A stretch of DNA of 64,000 nucleotides from Cymodocea nodosa (taxonomy: Eukaryota > Streptophyta > Magnoliopsida > Alismatales > Cymodoceaceae), in assembly GCA_036874045.1 (NCBI GenBank), contig CM072345.1, positions 7,527,501 to 7,591,500 on the forward strand, read 5' to 3'. The notes below the pieces were generated by a model. It saw only the letters and a list, made by a program, of their open reading frames with translations. It did no database searches and was not told where the DNA came from. The position numbers and the translations under genes are program-made. Below, piece by piece: positions 23,047 to 35,400 of the stretch; positions within the stretch are counted from its first letter, which is position 1; every line of letters starts with the position of its first letter.

Positions 23047-25630
23047 GATTTTTAATTTTAAATTATTTGGCATCATATCAAACCTTATACAAATCACTCT
23101 ATCAAATAATTTTCCTATAAATATATTCTACGAATTTTCCATGATTGCTCTAAGTGTTCATAATATTTTTATTATAGGTACGTATTAGGGTTTTACTGTA
23201 ATTATTTAAAAATAATATATTAAATTTATTTTTGACATATTATTTTATTTCTACATGAGTCTTATAAATATATCTTGCATTTTTTATCTATGAATCACTG
23301 GTCTAATATCATAAAGTGATATAGTAAAATTAATTTTGATATATTATTTTGCATACTCATGGGAAAAAAAATTTGTGAATACTTACATGAAGAATGTGTG
23401 GTGAAATTAATTGATTTATTTGTTTCAATAACTAAACGAGGATAGGTTATTTTTCCAAATGTGTCTCTAGGAAACTTTTTCTCTAGAGGTGCTTCTATAT
23501 CCCTTCGTCAATACAGAGGAGAGTAGAAATAACTGTATGGATTTTTAAATTAAATGATTACAAATATTTATTATTGTTCTAAACGTCTCAAAATTGGCCA
23601 ATTTTGGTTAAATTTCAGTCATTGCTTTTAAATTAAAAAATTAATGAAAACAACTTAGATGAAGTTGAAATTTTAATAGGTAGTATCTTATAGTATAGAT
23701 TAACAGATTGAATGATTAGATTCTAATATTTATAAAAAATAAAAAATAATTTTAAGAAAAATTACTAAAGAAATCTTTAGAAATACTTTTTGGATCGTTT
23801 GGGAAGTGGGCTACGACATGGGCTTAACCCAACATATTCTGGACTTATACGCCCTTTTCCATTTGCACATCGTTAGGCCCATTTCCAGATTGCATGCACG
23901 GCTTAAATTAGGCCCATTCTGCTGCAAATTCATTGGGCTTGACTTGATTAAGACTAGACATATCGATTGGATAGGATCCAACCGTGCCGGACGAGGCACA
24001 CACGATATGGTTTTTCAAGCCTTGTTAAGTTGTGCCTGGAACGAGATGTACTGACATAAGACAAGTGGGTTTTGCTAAAATCAGCTTGACATGATACATA
24101 GGGTAAAAGTACTTACTAAGTTTGATTGTATTGGATTTGATATATTAAATTACAGAATTAATGCATAATATTTATAAAAATAATATACCAATTTATATAT
24201 TTGGCATATCAATTCTGTAATTTGGTATATTGAAAAACATAGCTCAATACAATATAGTACGGTTAGATTATGTCGTTGACCGACATTCTTAGCCATGGGT
24301 TATGGATCATGTCTAATAAGTCACTTCCTTGGCAAAACATGATCTGATTGTTATTTTTGAATTATTATTCTAAGGCTTATCTTATACAGCATATAATCTA
24401 TATAATGTCTTTTGTTAAATTATTAATTAAATTCATTTTTATTCATATATATATATATTATAATTAAAAATTTATAAATGCCTAACTAGACATTCTTATT
24501 AGAACCCTTTGAAACAATGCTTCCACTTGAATCCTTGCCTAATTAATCCTATACATTGATGGGCATCTTCTACATTGTATTTATCTTTTCTTTTTTCAAT
24601 TGACAATGAGATTGCTACTTATATATATATATATATATATGCAATGGGTTAGTCTTTTTCTATTCTCATTAAATTGCCTTTTTTATTGATACTTCCTTCA
24701 TAATGACAACACGAAAGTGAAACATTGAACAACTAAGTTTTGCCCTCAATTAGATTTCACTTTTGCCCATGTTAATTATTTTACAATATACAATTGTTAC
24801 TTTTGTAATTTATTATTAGAAATTTGTCCAAATAATTTTTACCTATTATTCATAGTCCTATCATGTATACTTTCAAATACGTGCACAAATACTTAAAATT
24901 TTAGCATATGCAAATGTATTATTTTCATCAAATGCTAAACTTCTCCTTATAGTCACTCGTAAATTTGGATATTGGATTGCTACTCGATCGATTAATTGTA
25001 AATTAGACGCTTGACAAAGTATCACATCCATATAAAAGGAAGAAAACCTAATCTTACATGGAGAATTGAACTTTTTACTTATTATCACTCAATTTTAAGT
25101 TAAAGGTTTACTTGATATTAGGGTAGATTCCTGTTATAGATTATTCTCGTAGATATAGGGAATACAACAAATTAAGTTTCATGTCAATACAACACAAGAG
25201 AGAAGTTGATTGACTTAATTCTCATATCAATACACGGCTGTTAAAACGATTTTAAGTTAAATTTTAACTTTAACATATAAGGAGTTTCTTGTATACATCC
25301 TACGCAGGAATAAAGCCATCCTGACAGCCCAAAAGCTTCATTACAGTACTTGTCCCCAATTCAGTCTTCGTTTATCATGATTCCTCGCGAGAATTTTGAA
25401 TTTTGTGTTAGATTACCACGATTAATGAATCCTCACCAGTGGCTCCTCTCCAGCTAGAGATACATGTATGAAGAAGAGAATCCATGTGTTCGCTTCTGGA
25501 GTGCACAAGAAGAATACCAAAGCAAAAAGTACTCCGAATGATCGCCAGAGAAGAAAAAAAAAGAGGAGGGAAGACAATGTGGACTTCAGAAAGATCACCT
25601 GATCCAACCCATGAAGCAATTCTCGATGCT
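23047..25630. other. AT-rich intergenic DNA
   Basis: No gene is seen. The ORFs at 23806-24054 (either strand) and 24873-25088 lack any recognisable domain. A hairpin lies at 24137-24232 and a TA run near 24617-24640. Confidence 0.5.
24137..24232. repeat. Imperfect foldback, possible tiny MITE
   Basis: The left arm starting GATATATTAAATTACAGAATT pairs with a right arm ending near 24232 (AATTCTGTAATTTGGTATATT). The arms are about 22-28 nt long and about 80 percent matched, around a 40-nt AT-rich loop. Confidence 0.6.
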
Positions 25631-25636
25631 TTCACC

Positions 25637-25643
25637 TATAAAT
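25637..25643 (+). promoter_or_regulatory. TATA box of the LEA_2-like gene
   Basis: TATAAAT stands 69 bp upstream of the chosen start codon. A transcript would be expected to begin about 30 bp further on, near 25668, which argues against the earlier in-frame ATG at 25484 and makes 25679 very close to the cap. Confidence 0.6.
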
Positions 25644-25705
25644 GCGCGCAACACCACCGTCACCACATACATGTAAACATGAATCTGTCTAATATCCACA
25701 CCACC

Positions 25706-26314
25706 ATGTCCGGCGGTCCGGTACATGGACGTCAGCCGACGATCGACGGGCGTCCCCGGCCACGTTTCCTCCGGTTCGTCGTCATCACCGCCCTCTCGCT
25801 CATCTTCGCCGTCGGCCTCCTGGCACTCATCGGGTGGCTGGTCATCAAGCCGGCGCCCCTCGAGTACACCGTCGAGGATGCCTCCATCCGCGGCTTCAAC
25901 CTCACCAGCGACGGCAGGCTGAACGCCACCTTCCACTTGCGCCTCACGGCCGACAACCGCAACAAGAAGGTGTCGGTGTACTACGACTCCATGGATGTCA
26001 CCACGTGGTACGACGGTCAACAGGTGGCCGGCACGGAGGTGGCGCCGTTCTACCAGCCCACGAGCAACGCCACGCGCATCGTGGGCGACGCGGTGGCGCG
26101 GGGCGTGCAGCTGCCGCCCGCGAGCGCCGAGGACCTGAGGAAGGACAGGTCGTCGGGGAAGGTGGAGCTGGAGGTGGAGGTGGTGGCCAGGATCAGGTTC
26201 AAGGTGGCGGGAATGAAGTCGAGGCACCACGTCTTGAAGGCCCACTGCTCGCCCGTGCTCGTCTACTTCTCGAGTAACCAGTTCGAGAGGTCATACTGTG
26301 AAGTTGATATATGA
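25706..26314 (+). CDS. LEA_2 / NDR1-HIN1-like membrane protein
   Basis: This single-exon gene encodes 202 residues. The layout is a short basic N-terminus (residues 1-23, many Pro/Arg), one membrane segment at about 24-47 (VVITALSLIFAVGLLALIG), and an extracytoplasmic LEA_2 domain at about 55-185. The domain contains DNRNKKVSVYYD, the counterpart of the NPNK...YYD motif of NDR1/HIN1-like proteins, and possible N-glycosylation sites NLT and NAT. Members are small plasma-membrane proteins, several of them linked to defence and stress responses; the specific role here is unknown. The start at 25706 was chosen because ACCACCATGTCC is a strong plant context 70 bp below a TATA box; in-frame ATGs at 25679 and 25484 are less likely. 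Third codon positions are overwhelmingly G/C, unlike its AT-rich surroundings and the next gene. Frames open on the other strand are a by-product of this bias. Confidence 0.9.
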   Translation: MSGGPVHGRQPTIDGRPRPRFLRFVVITALSLIFAVGLLALIGWLVIKPAPLEYTVEDASIRGFNLTSDGRLNATFHLRLTADNRNKKVSVYYDSMDVTTWYDGQQVAGTEVAPFYQPTSNATRIVGDAVARGVQLPPASAEDLRKDRSSGKVELEVEVVARIRFKVAGMKSRHHVLKAHCSPVLVYFSSNQFERSYCEVDI

Positions 26315-28426
26315 TTAATCTCAATTTGTTTTTTTGAACGTTGATTGATATGCTAATTATCTGAATTTTTATCAGAACAATGTTACATTTAGTCAAACAT
26401 TTCCAACACCTATTTAATTATGCATTCAGGACAACAATGCTTAGTCTATTGTGAAGTTCAAATTTTACAACCAAACATCTGATTTATTTAATTTCTACCC
26501 TACTACGTACGTAAAAAAACAAAAAAAAAATCAATCTTGAAATCGAGTTGCATGAGTCGTCTTCAATGAGAACCTCCGAGATGGTTTTATTTTGATATTT
26601 TGCATTAGTCAATTCGAGCTTAGAATACCAGAATAATATTGGTTGTTTCGCAACGCTGGCTTAAGTTTCTTGGGTCCAACAGGTTGGCGTAGAGACATGC
26701 AGTTGCTGTTATTCCTTGTTAAAAAATACCAATAGCTGTTATTTTATAACTAACTTTTAAAAAAATTATTCTCAAGAAATAATATTTGTAGAGTGAAAAG
26801 CAGTAACACATCACATGTAGTAGTAGTAGTTGTTGATATCGTTTGGAATATGATATAATTTGATTCCAATTTAAAGTTTAAGAATCGGTGGGAATTCTTA
26901 TTGTCTGTGCACAACGGTGTACATTCCGACTATCGGCATTAATTTTAATTGCAACTATTATATCAGGAATAATAACAACAATAATAATAAATTCCAAGTA
27001 ATTGATTTCTTCAAAGCTGTGTGGTTTAAAATATTTTCAAAATAGGTATTGATGTAAATAAAACATTATTAATTTTGACACGTTTACCTTTTTATTTTAT
27101 TTTATTTTATTTTTGTTTTTCAAAGTAAGAAGTTCCAAGAATTGCGCACGCAATAGGAGAGGAGAAGGTGATTTGGACCACCGTTTTCAGGTAAAATAAA
27201 ATATTACTTTAGTCGCTTAAGATTTATTTTATCGTAATCTACCTCTTCTGCCAAAATGAAAATTGTAAATAAAACATTAAAAGAAGATAATAATATATTG
27301 GTTGATTTACAAAGTGGACCTTCGACTTTTCTAGATTTCACAATTAGTAGTTTCGGCATGGGCATTTGTGAAATGAATTAAGAATCCTGTAACTTACGGT
27401 GGAGAAAGTTGTGTCATGCCTCGGCCACTTGCGCACGCTGGGATCACATGTCGATTCCTTCCACATGTCACGTGAACGGTATTTATTTATTTATTTCTCT
27501 CTCGCCGCATGTGCTTCCTTCCGTCGCGAACACGGTATTCGAACTTACAATTTAAACAAATAATAAAAAAAAGTTCCCTTGCCACGCGAACGTAAACAGT
27601 ACGTGATTTTTACTAAAATTTAAATTTTAATAAACGAAAATTTATAGTTAATTAAAATATTATTTACCACTTCTTATTTAATTCATTACGTTCTCGAAAT
27701 AATAATTGTAATCATGGCCTATAAATTAAGTGACAAAAATACCATCCATCACATGGTTTGTTGTTGGTACGCACGATCCACGTGGTCGTGGAGCAGACTC
27801 CATTTATGGCTACCAATACTGAAACTTCGACAGATCAATATTCACGCCATTTAATAGTAATTGACGTGTGAATGAATGTCAAATTTAATGGAACTTAAAT
27901 TTTCTTGCCATTTATTGACTTCTTATTTTCTTGCTGTTTGACTGTAATTTCTTTTTTACTCGTCGTTCGTGTGTCCATGCTTTGAGAACAAAATTAAAAA
28001 TTAACAGTAAAATTTAAGTCGATGGAGCATGACATCGAATGACTACGATTAAAAGTTAATTAAGGTTTTGTTTGTATACAAAAAATCAAGAAAGAAGATT
28101 GGAAAGAGGAAAAGAAGAAAGACGAAAAGAATAAAGAAAAAAAAATGAAGACAAAAGTTTCACTTACCATCATATTTTGTCGTTTTCGGAAATTTTCTTT
28201 TTATCATTTCTCTGGTACGCAAATATTACTTAAATATATACCTGCAACTAAGAGGATATCTGTGTATAGAAAAGAAAATCTGAAAAATGATAAAAATAGA
28301 AAATGACAAAAAACGGCTTATTTTATTAACATTTTTTTATAGAGAAAAAAGTAACAAAATTTAAAAATTAAATATTTATGTACGTGACGTGAAAATGATA
28401 AAAATTGAAAATTAAAGGTTAACAAT
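26315..28426. other. Intergenic, AT-rich, with G-box-like words
   Basis: No gene is seen. A TTTTA run lies near 27093-27115. The palindrome CCACGTGG near 27779 and TCACGTG near 27468 are G-box cores of the kind bound by bZIP/bHLH factors. They lie over 1.6 kb upstream of the next gene, so a link is only possible. Confidence 0.45.
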
Positions 28427-28717
28427 TTACCTTAGACCCCGGATATTTTTCTCAGACTGAATACGTTGAAAGCCCTTCAAGGACTCTGCCGCCGTCTCGG
28501 TGGAGGCGGAAAGAACAGAAACAAGTCTCTTCGGAATCACAGCAGATCCGGAAGAAATGGAAGCACGGCAAGGAAAAAGGCCGGAGAAGAAGAGGGAGAG
28601 AGGTTGATGCGTGATCTCATGTGACGAGAGAGAGGTAAAAGGACGTGAGCGGAAGAATACAACGCAAGCGACGGGCGCCCGCGTCTGGAGTTCCACGGGA
28701 GGAAGACGACTCGTCAC
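28427..28717 (-). other. Isolated open frame, possible first exon or promoter DNA
   Basis: A 96-codon minus-strand frame lies in a locally GC-richer stretch. Its N-terminal half is rich in Ser/Arg with few acidic residues, like an organelle-targeting peptide. Its end coincides with a good donor (CTAAG, then GTAAAT on the minus strand). No continuation is recognisable at lower coordinates. It could equally be promoter DNA of the gene at 29405. I do not recognise the protein. Confidence 0.25.
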
Positions 28718-29301
28718 AAGCTTACAGTCGAAGAAATGGAAACGGATCGTGTGGGCCGACTTCCCCGACTTCGTCTGGAGTTACTCTCCTTCCTCTCTCT
28801 TTCATGAATTGATCGTTTACTTTAAATAACTAATGATAATTGTTTGTTGTGGCGTTGCCTTCGGTCGTTCATCATACGTTCGGTGACAGGCATATAATTA
28901 ACCTTCAGACACGATTTCTTCTTCACTTTTAAGTAAAAGGCCAGGATTGACCAAATTCACGGTAAGAAATGACGTTCTAACTTTTTGTATAATGACAATT
29001 ACAAGTAACTATTTACGGTTATTTTTATAAATGATGGCCGTCGAGCGGTTCGGAAAAAGGAGAGACCGAAATACGAAGACCCGAAAGACCATTATCGACG
29101 TCATCTTTCGTCTGTCGCCACTTGGGGAAATTTCACGTAAGTCCTGCACAACCAACACCGTCGCATTCTTTTGTACGTGCTGGGAAAATTTCATGTAACC
29201 CCTACATTCCACTCACAACCTACGACTTTGTTTTGCTTCTACTTCGTTCTTGGTTGCCTCTGTTCTTCTTCTTCTTCCGCCTCCTCCTTTAGATTCTTGC
29301 A

Positions 29302-29322
29302 ATGGAGATCGATTGTGATTAA
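29302..29322 (+). CDS. Possible upstream ORF in the leader of the NT-C2 gene
   Basis: ATG at 29302 opens a six-codon frame (MEIDCD) and ends TAA at 29320-29322, 82 bp before the main start. It follows a CT-rich stretch (29261-29290) typical of plant 5' leaders. Whether the transcript includes it is unknown. Confidence 0.35.
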   Translation: MEIDCD

Positions 29323-29404
29323 CGCCACGGATCGTTGAGTGGTTGGAGACGAGGAGAAGGTAGTCGGATTTGTCACAGGGGAGCAGAAGGAGGAGGAGGA
29401 GGAG

Positions 29405-32400
29405 ATGTTCAAGCTGCACAAGCACAGGTCCGACAAGTTTAGGGAGAAGGTGGAATTCAAGTTCACCAATCTCCACGCCTCCAAGGTTTTCTTTTCCACC
29501 TCCTTTTTTTCCCTTCCCTCTTGCTTGGCGATTTACACGTTTTCTTTTTACTGGAAAAAGAAACGACGCTTTTTTTCCCTTTCTTCCGTCACGCAAGCGA
29601 GTGCGAGTTTTCTGTTTCCTAACTTTTGATGTCCGTTGGTTCTGAAATGGCGTCGTCGTCGCACTCACTTCTGAAAATTCCCATATTTTCTTTCCTATTG
29701 GAGATGTGTTTTTGTTCCAGCACGTGTGATAATAATTGTTGCTTGGTGTTAGAGGAGGAAACGCGGGGAAATTGCTGCGGAAATGGGGTTTTTGGATTTG
29801 TGGGTTGGTGATTGAAATGGAGTTGGTGGCTATTCTTTCGAGCAGGTTAGATATAACTATGATGACATTAATGCTGATGTAGTTTTCTCAAGGCGATTGG
29901 TGGTGTGCTTTGGTAGATTTGTCTTCTGGCAAGAGTGCGCTGCCATCCTTATTTTCGTTGAAGACAGTTGTTCTATGGAAGTTTGGAAAAGATATACGGA
30001 TGCTGAATTTCTCCCTTTCTTTCTTTCTTTCTCCGATACTATTGTCTAACTACATCAAGTTTTGGCTTCTCAGAGTTCTTACCCAAGGACAATGTGTTGT
30101 TGAAGCAGGTGCCTAGAGGATGGGATAGGCTTATGGTTTCTATCGTGTCTGTGGATACTGGAAAGACAATCACGAAGACTAGTAAAGCTGCAGTTCACAA
30201 TGGAAACTGTCAATGGTCCGACACTTTGAATGAATCCATATGGATTTCTCAAGATGACATGACAAATGAGCACGGGGACTGTCTCTGTAAGATTGTCGTT
30301 TCCATGGTATGCAGTCGATAAATGTTTTAATCTACAATCGTCTACCAAATCCTCGGATTGATATTTGGTGAAATGTGATATTTCCTTAAGTTCTCCATAA
30401 ATTTCCATTTTCTGTATTTTAAGCACAAATACCAGCATCCCTCTTTTCCCATCCCGTTGCGGAACCTTTTTGAAAAAAACTCATTTTTGTGGCAAAATGT
30501 ATATCTCCTTTTTCTCTAAATATCCAAAATATATGCATACTTGTAACCAATGACTTATTAACATATCCTCAAGTTATCGATTACATTTACAGGGATCAGC
30601 AAGATCTGGCATCCTTGGTGAAGCTTGTTTGAACCTAACAGATTACATAAAGCCCAAAGATTCTGGGCCAATCTCGTTGCCACTGAAAAAATGCAGCCAT
30701 AACACTGTGATACAGGTAACTGTTACTCGGAAATCCTCATAAAGCTATGAATATGGTTGGGCAATTTCTCAGGATTTTATATATTAACATAAATTTATTT
30801 GTGCATCATTTTTAGTTGCTATGTGATAAGGCTATTGATGCACAATAGAGTTCCATAGATGCTACCGTAAATAGCCACCACTACCATGCCCTTAATTGTA
30901 CCATCTAGTTTGCAAGTGTTTAAGCAGGAGATTGATTGATAATTAGGTAATGGGACGATGCTCACTATTTTATAATCATTGTGTGCTTACACAGAAATTA
31001 GGTCTGCTGCTTAAGTGCTTTTTGGATCCTATTCAAGGAATGTTTTGAAATTTCACAAGAAATTGTGAAATATCATAAAGCATGTCTCAGAGTTACAAAG
31101 CCATGAATGTGTTATTAAAAGGTTATTAATTCTCATTAACATTAGGTACTTCGGGCAAAACTCATGTGAAATGAAAGTGGGTTTCTATTTTGATTGGAAA
31201 TTTAGAACGACAATGACAAAGCTAGATGATAAAATATGCATGGATTGCAATGCCTTTACCAATCCTAATAAGCCTTGCTAAATGTGGACATGAGCCTCAA
31301 TTTTAACTATGATCCAACATTGTTGGTTTCCCATATTAGAGAAAGCAAGGCTTTGCCACTGCCGTGAATATGATGTCTGTAAGAAAATAGTGAGTTATTG
31401 CAAATATTTTGACTTGTGTAATTGCTCCACCTTTTGTAACTATTTCATGAATTCTGATGTTGTCAATCATGACAGTCATATTTGTATGATTTTCATAATG
31501 AACATTGTATCATGCAAACATTTAACGTTATATTATTAATGCAAATTATTAAAATTAAATTTCTCTGTTACTTCTGGCCCTACCATTTACGGTTGGTGGA
31601 GATCAGCATTTCTTATGATTGTGTACTTATTTTTTTACGATAATAATTAAAACATGCTTTAGGTGTATGAAATCTTTTAACTGGTGTTTGGAGAATGCTA
31701 TGGTAAATAACATTACATTGACTTTGATTTGCAGATTAAAATTCAAGGCGTCAGCCCAAAAACAAAGTTCAGGTTCTTACGTTCATATGATGGCTCTTCA
31801 CACTGTTCAAGATAACAGTGTCGAATGTTTCAATTTTAATTTCAAATTTTATTGTCTACAGGGACAGTAGGCATCTGAAAGAAACCACCTCTTATGATGA
31901 AGATCCTTCTGCAGATGATATGGAGAAGAAGTCTGATGATTCTGATATACTCAGCCGCAGTTTTGGGTCCTTTTCTGGCTCTTATCCAGATGAGAGTGGA
32001 AATAGGGTGTGTTTTCTTTAAAATAGTTGCTTGTATAGTTGTATGGACATTCAAAATTTTCTTGATAAATTATGTGAATAAAACTGTTATCATGGCAACC
32101 TCTTGATTAAAACAATTGCTTACATGAAACACAAGTACTTGGACAAAACATTTTACTTTTCTGCATCATTAAGGATAAATATTTATTGATCTATAAGAAC
32201 ATTACTACGAAATTCTTGTCTGATATTCTAACTTAAATATTTTTTGTGTTTCTCTCCTAGACAGTATCGGTAGATAAGTAGAGAGTGTAAATGCCATTCT
32301 ATCTTACTACATAAATGAATCTAGCCATAAGTTTTCTTTTGATCAGATCTAAATCTCCAAGTATAGATGAATTTCTCACATAGGATGGTTGGCATCTGTT

Positions 32401-35400
32401 ATTTATATTTCCAAAATTTGAAGTTAAATATGCATGTGCACAATAACCATCATTGTGTCCCTTCTAATGTAAACTTCTTGAAAATTTCAGTGCTTTTCAG
32501 CTTCTGGATCACATCGCAGTTCTGATTCCAGTGAAAGTTGCATGACCAGGACAAATTTATCTCCTAAAAATAGTGGAAGTGGAGTACATAACCTCATTGG
32601 AAGACAAGATTCATCCAGTTCCCAAAATAGCATTGGTGGTGGTGATGATATTTCTAGATCAAATTGTTCATCCTTCAATTCAAAGAACTCAGGTTCTCAG
32701 TGGCCAGAGACTAATGGTCACCCTTGTTCAAATGTTTCTCTAAGGCACTCTGATTCTTCCAAGGAATTTCTTGAAGCTGCTCGGGAAACAATTGAAGAAC
32801 TCCGTGGAGAAGCTAGGATGTGGGAGAAAACAGCTCGTAAATTCAAAGTTGATCTTGAGGCATTGAAGAAGGAATTATCTGATCAGTCAAATCATCAAGC
32901 AAAGTTGGATATGGATCTTTCAACTGCATGCTCTGAACGTGACAATTTGAAACTGGAGCTTGAACAACTGCAACTAGCACTGGAAGATTCAGCAGCAAAA
33001 CATGACATTTCTGAATCATCTAAATTTCAAAATGATGATGTAATTCGCAGGCTGAAGGAACTGGAAGATGAATTAAAGTTTGAGAAAGAATCCCATGCCA
33101 ATCTATCTCTTCAGATGAAGAAAACACAAGAATCAAATGTTGAGCTTGTTCTTGTTCTTCAAGAACTTGAAGAAACAATTGAGAAACAAAGAGTGGAGAT
33201 AGAAAACGTGTCATCACATAATCAGGAGAGAGGACACAACCTGGACTCATGCCAAAAAGATATGAAACTAAATGCGGAAGAAAAGAATTTTAATAGTTTC
33301 CCAGCAAAGCTCTCTGAAAATGATTTCCTATCTGCTGGTTGTACCAATCTGGAAAAGGAAGTGGAATTGTTAAAATATAAAATACAAGAGCTTGAGAGGG
33401 ATTGTGCTGAACTTACAGAAGAAAATCTAAGCCTTATATTCAAGTTGAAGGAATTAGAAAAAGATGATGCAAAGTTAGATATGTCTGTTGGCTCTATATC
33501 AAGTGCACTGCAGTATACTATTCAGTCCAGTAACAAGGATCCAGAACAGGAACCAGAGAAAAAGAAACTTTTGAGTGAAGGAATTGCTATTGAGCCTCTG
33601 ACAACATGTTTTCAAGACCTTGAGAAAAAATGTACAGACCTTGAGCTTGACCTGCAATTTTTTAAAGATAAAGCTTGTGATCTTGGTGTTAAACTTCAAA
33701 GCAGTCAACTAGAGATAGAAGAAAAAAGGCTTGAACTAACAGACCTACAGAAAGAGCTGGAAAAATGGCAGAGAATTGACACTCCAAACTCACATTTTTC
33801 TGCCGTTAGAAACATTCAACAAATTGATCCAGGGGACTATTTGAGGACGTCAACCCTTATGCATAAAATGCACGAGCAACTATGCAATTCCATTGAACTT
33901 GTGAAGGTGCCATGGTTTCAAAGTGATGGTTCTGTGATTACTGAAGCAAATATTTCTGTCAGCAGAAACTCTGCCTCTTTACAGGAAAAAGCGGAGGATA
34001 CACTGCAAAATATCCTTGAACTGAATAAGCTTTTGGAAGAGAAGATGGCTATTTGCAAGGCTTTCCTTGAACGCAAATATTTGAAGAATACTGTTCAAAA
34101 CAATAGTTTCATTCCAAGAACTTCAAATCTGGATGAAGGCAATACAAGAGACATAAGAAAAAGTTTTCCGCTGGAACAGGACATTTCTTCTCTAACACAA
34201 TCAAAAAAGGAACTGGAAGGTTTAGTTTGCAATCTCCATAGTGAAAAATATCAGTTGCAGGACAATATGGCAACTGTACCAAAGGAAAGCAGTATTACTC
34301 CTAAATGCCATGATGGCGTGCAGGAGTTAATGAAACATACCAGCATTATGGATTCACTTGTTTTGGATAAGAAGATGCTTGAAAGGAAGGCAGTCGAACT
34401 TGAAAGTGCAAAGAATGAATTAGAATTCAATGTATCTGAGCTTGAGCAAGAAAATGTTCACTTGTCTGAACGTATATCTGGCTTAGAAGCTCAGTTAAGA
34501 TACATGACAAATGAGAAAGAATCTTACAGATTGGAACTTGAAAATTCTAGATCTCTGGTATTGAACCTTAAGAATGAGATTAGCAAACTTGAAGCTGAAG
34601 TAGAAACACACAAGCTAGAGTTAAAACATAAGTTGCAAGAGGCACAAAAGAGATCTTCTGAAGCTATAGAAGAAACTGAATTCCTAAAAAGATCACATTC
34701 TAAGTTAGAATCAACAGTGGAAAGCCTAATTGATGAATGTACCTCTCTTCAGAAGTTAAATGGAGATTTGAGGAAGCAGAAGCTTGACTTATATGAGAAA
34801 TGTGCACTCCTGGAATTTGAATTGAGTAAATCACAAGAGAAGAGTGATGAGTTCTGCAAGAAAGCTGACAGCATAGAACTCAAGCTTACATCTATTGAAA
34901 GGGAAATTATTGTAAAAGAGAAGCTATTCATCACACAGTTGGAAGCTATTTGCCAAGAACATAAGGAGCATGTGGAAAAACTGAGCAAGGTACAGTTCCT
35001 GCTAAATGAGATGGATGTAGAGAACATGAATGAAGTTGAAAACCTTCAGAGACAGGTTGCACATCTCACGTCTCAAATGTCTTCAACACATGATGAAAGG
35101 GAAAGAATAGCTTCAGATGCAGTGCTTGAACTTTCCAGTTTGCGTGCCACCAAAACTAAACTTGAAAATAATCTTAATGAAGTACTTGCTAAGGTTAAAT
35201 CATATGAAAGTGAGCTTTCTAATGTTCAACAAGAATCTGACGGTAGATTTCGGGATCTGAATGATTTATTTAATGCTTCCAAGCAGAGTGAAGAAATGCT
35301 GATGGCAGACATTGCAAATATGTGTAGCTTGATGGAGGATGTCAAACTAAGAGAAGAGAAGTTCAAAAGAACAGCAAATGAACTAGAATTAAAGCTCAAA

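Noticed and set aside
23806-24054. 82-codon ORF with mixed composition.
   Set aside because: It is open on both strands with no domain. GGCCCA-type words suggest ordinary intergenic or promoter-like DNA.
25484-25705. Upstream in-frame extension of the LEA_2-like gene (ATG at 25484).
   Set aside because: A TATA box at 25637 lies inside it, and the extension is not LEA_2-like. The ATG at 25706 has a much better context.
25595-26245. Long minus-strand and third-frame ORFs over the LEA_2-like gene.
   Set aside because: They are shadows caused by the very high GC3 of the real gene; the translations are low-complexity His/Arg/Gly.
29213-29668. 151-codon minus-strand ORF over exon 1 of the NT-C2 gene.
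   Set aside because: It is Lys/Arg/Gly-rich low complexity opposite a CT-rich leader and exon; the plus-strand exon is supported by the NT-C2 match.
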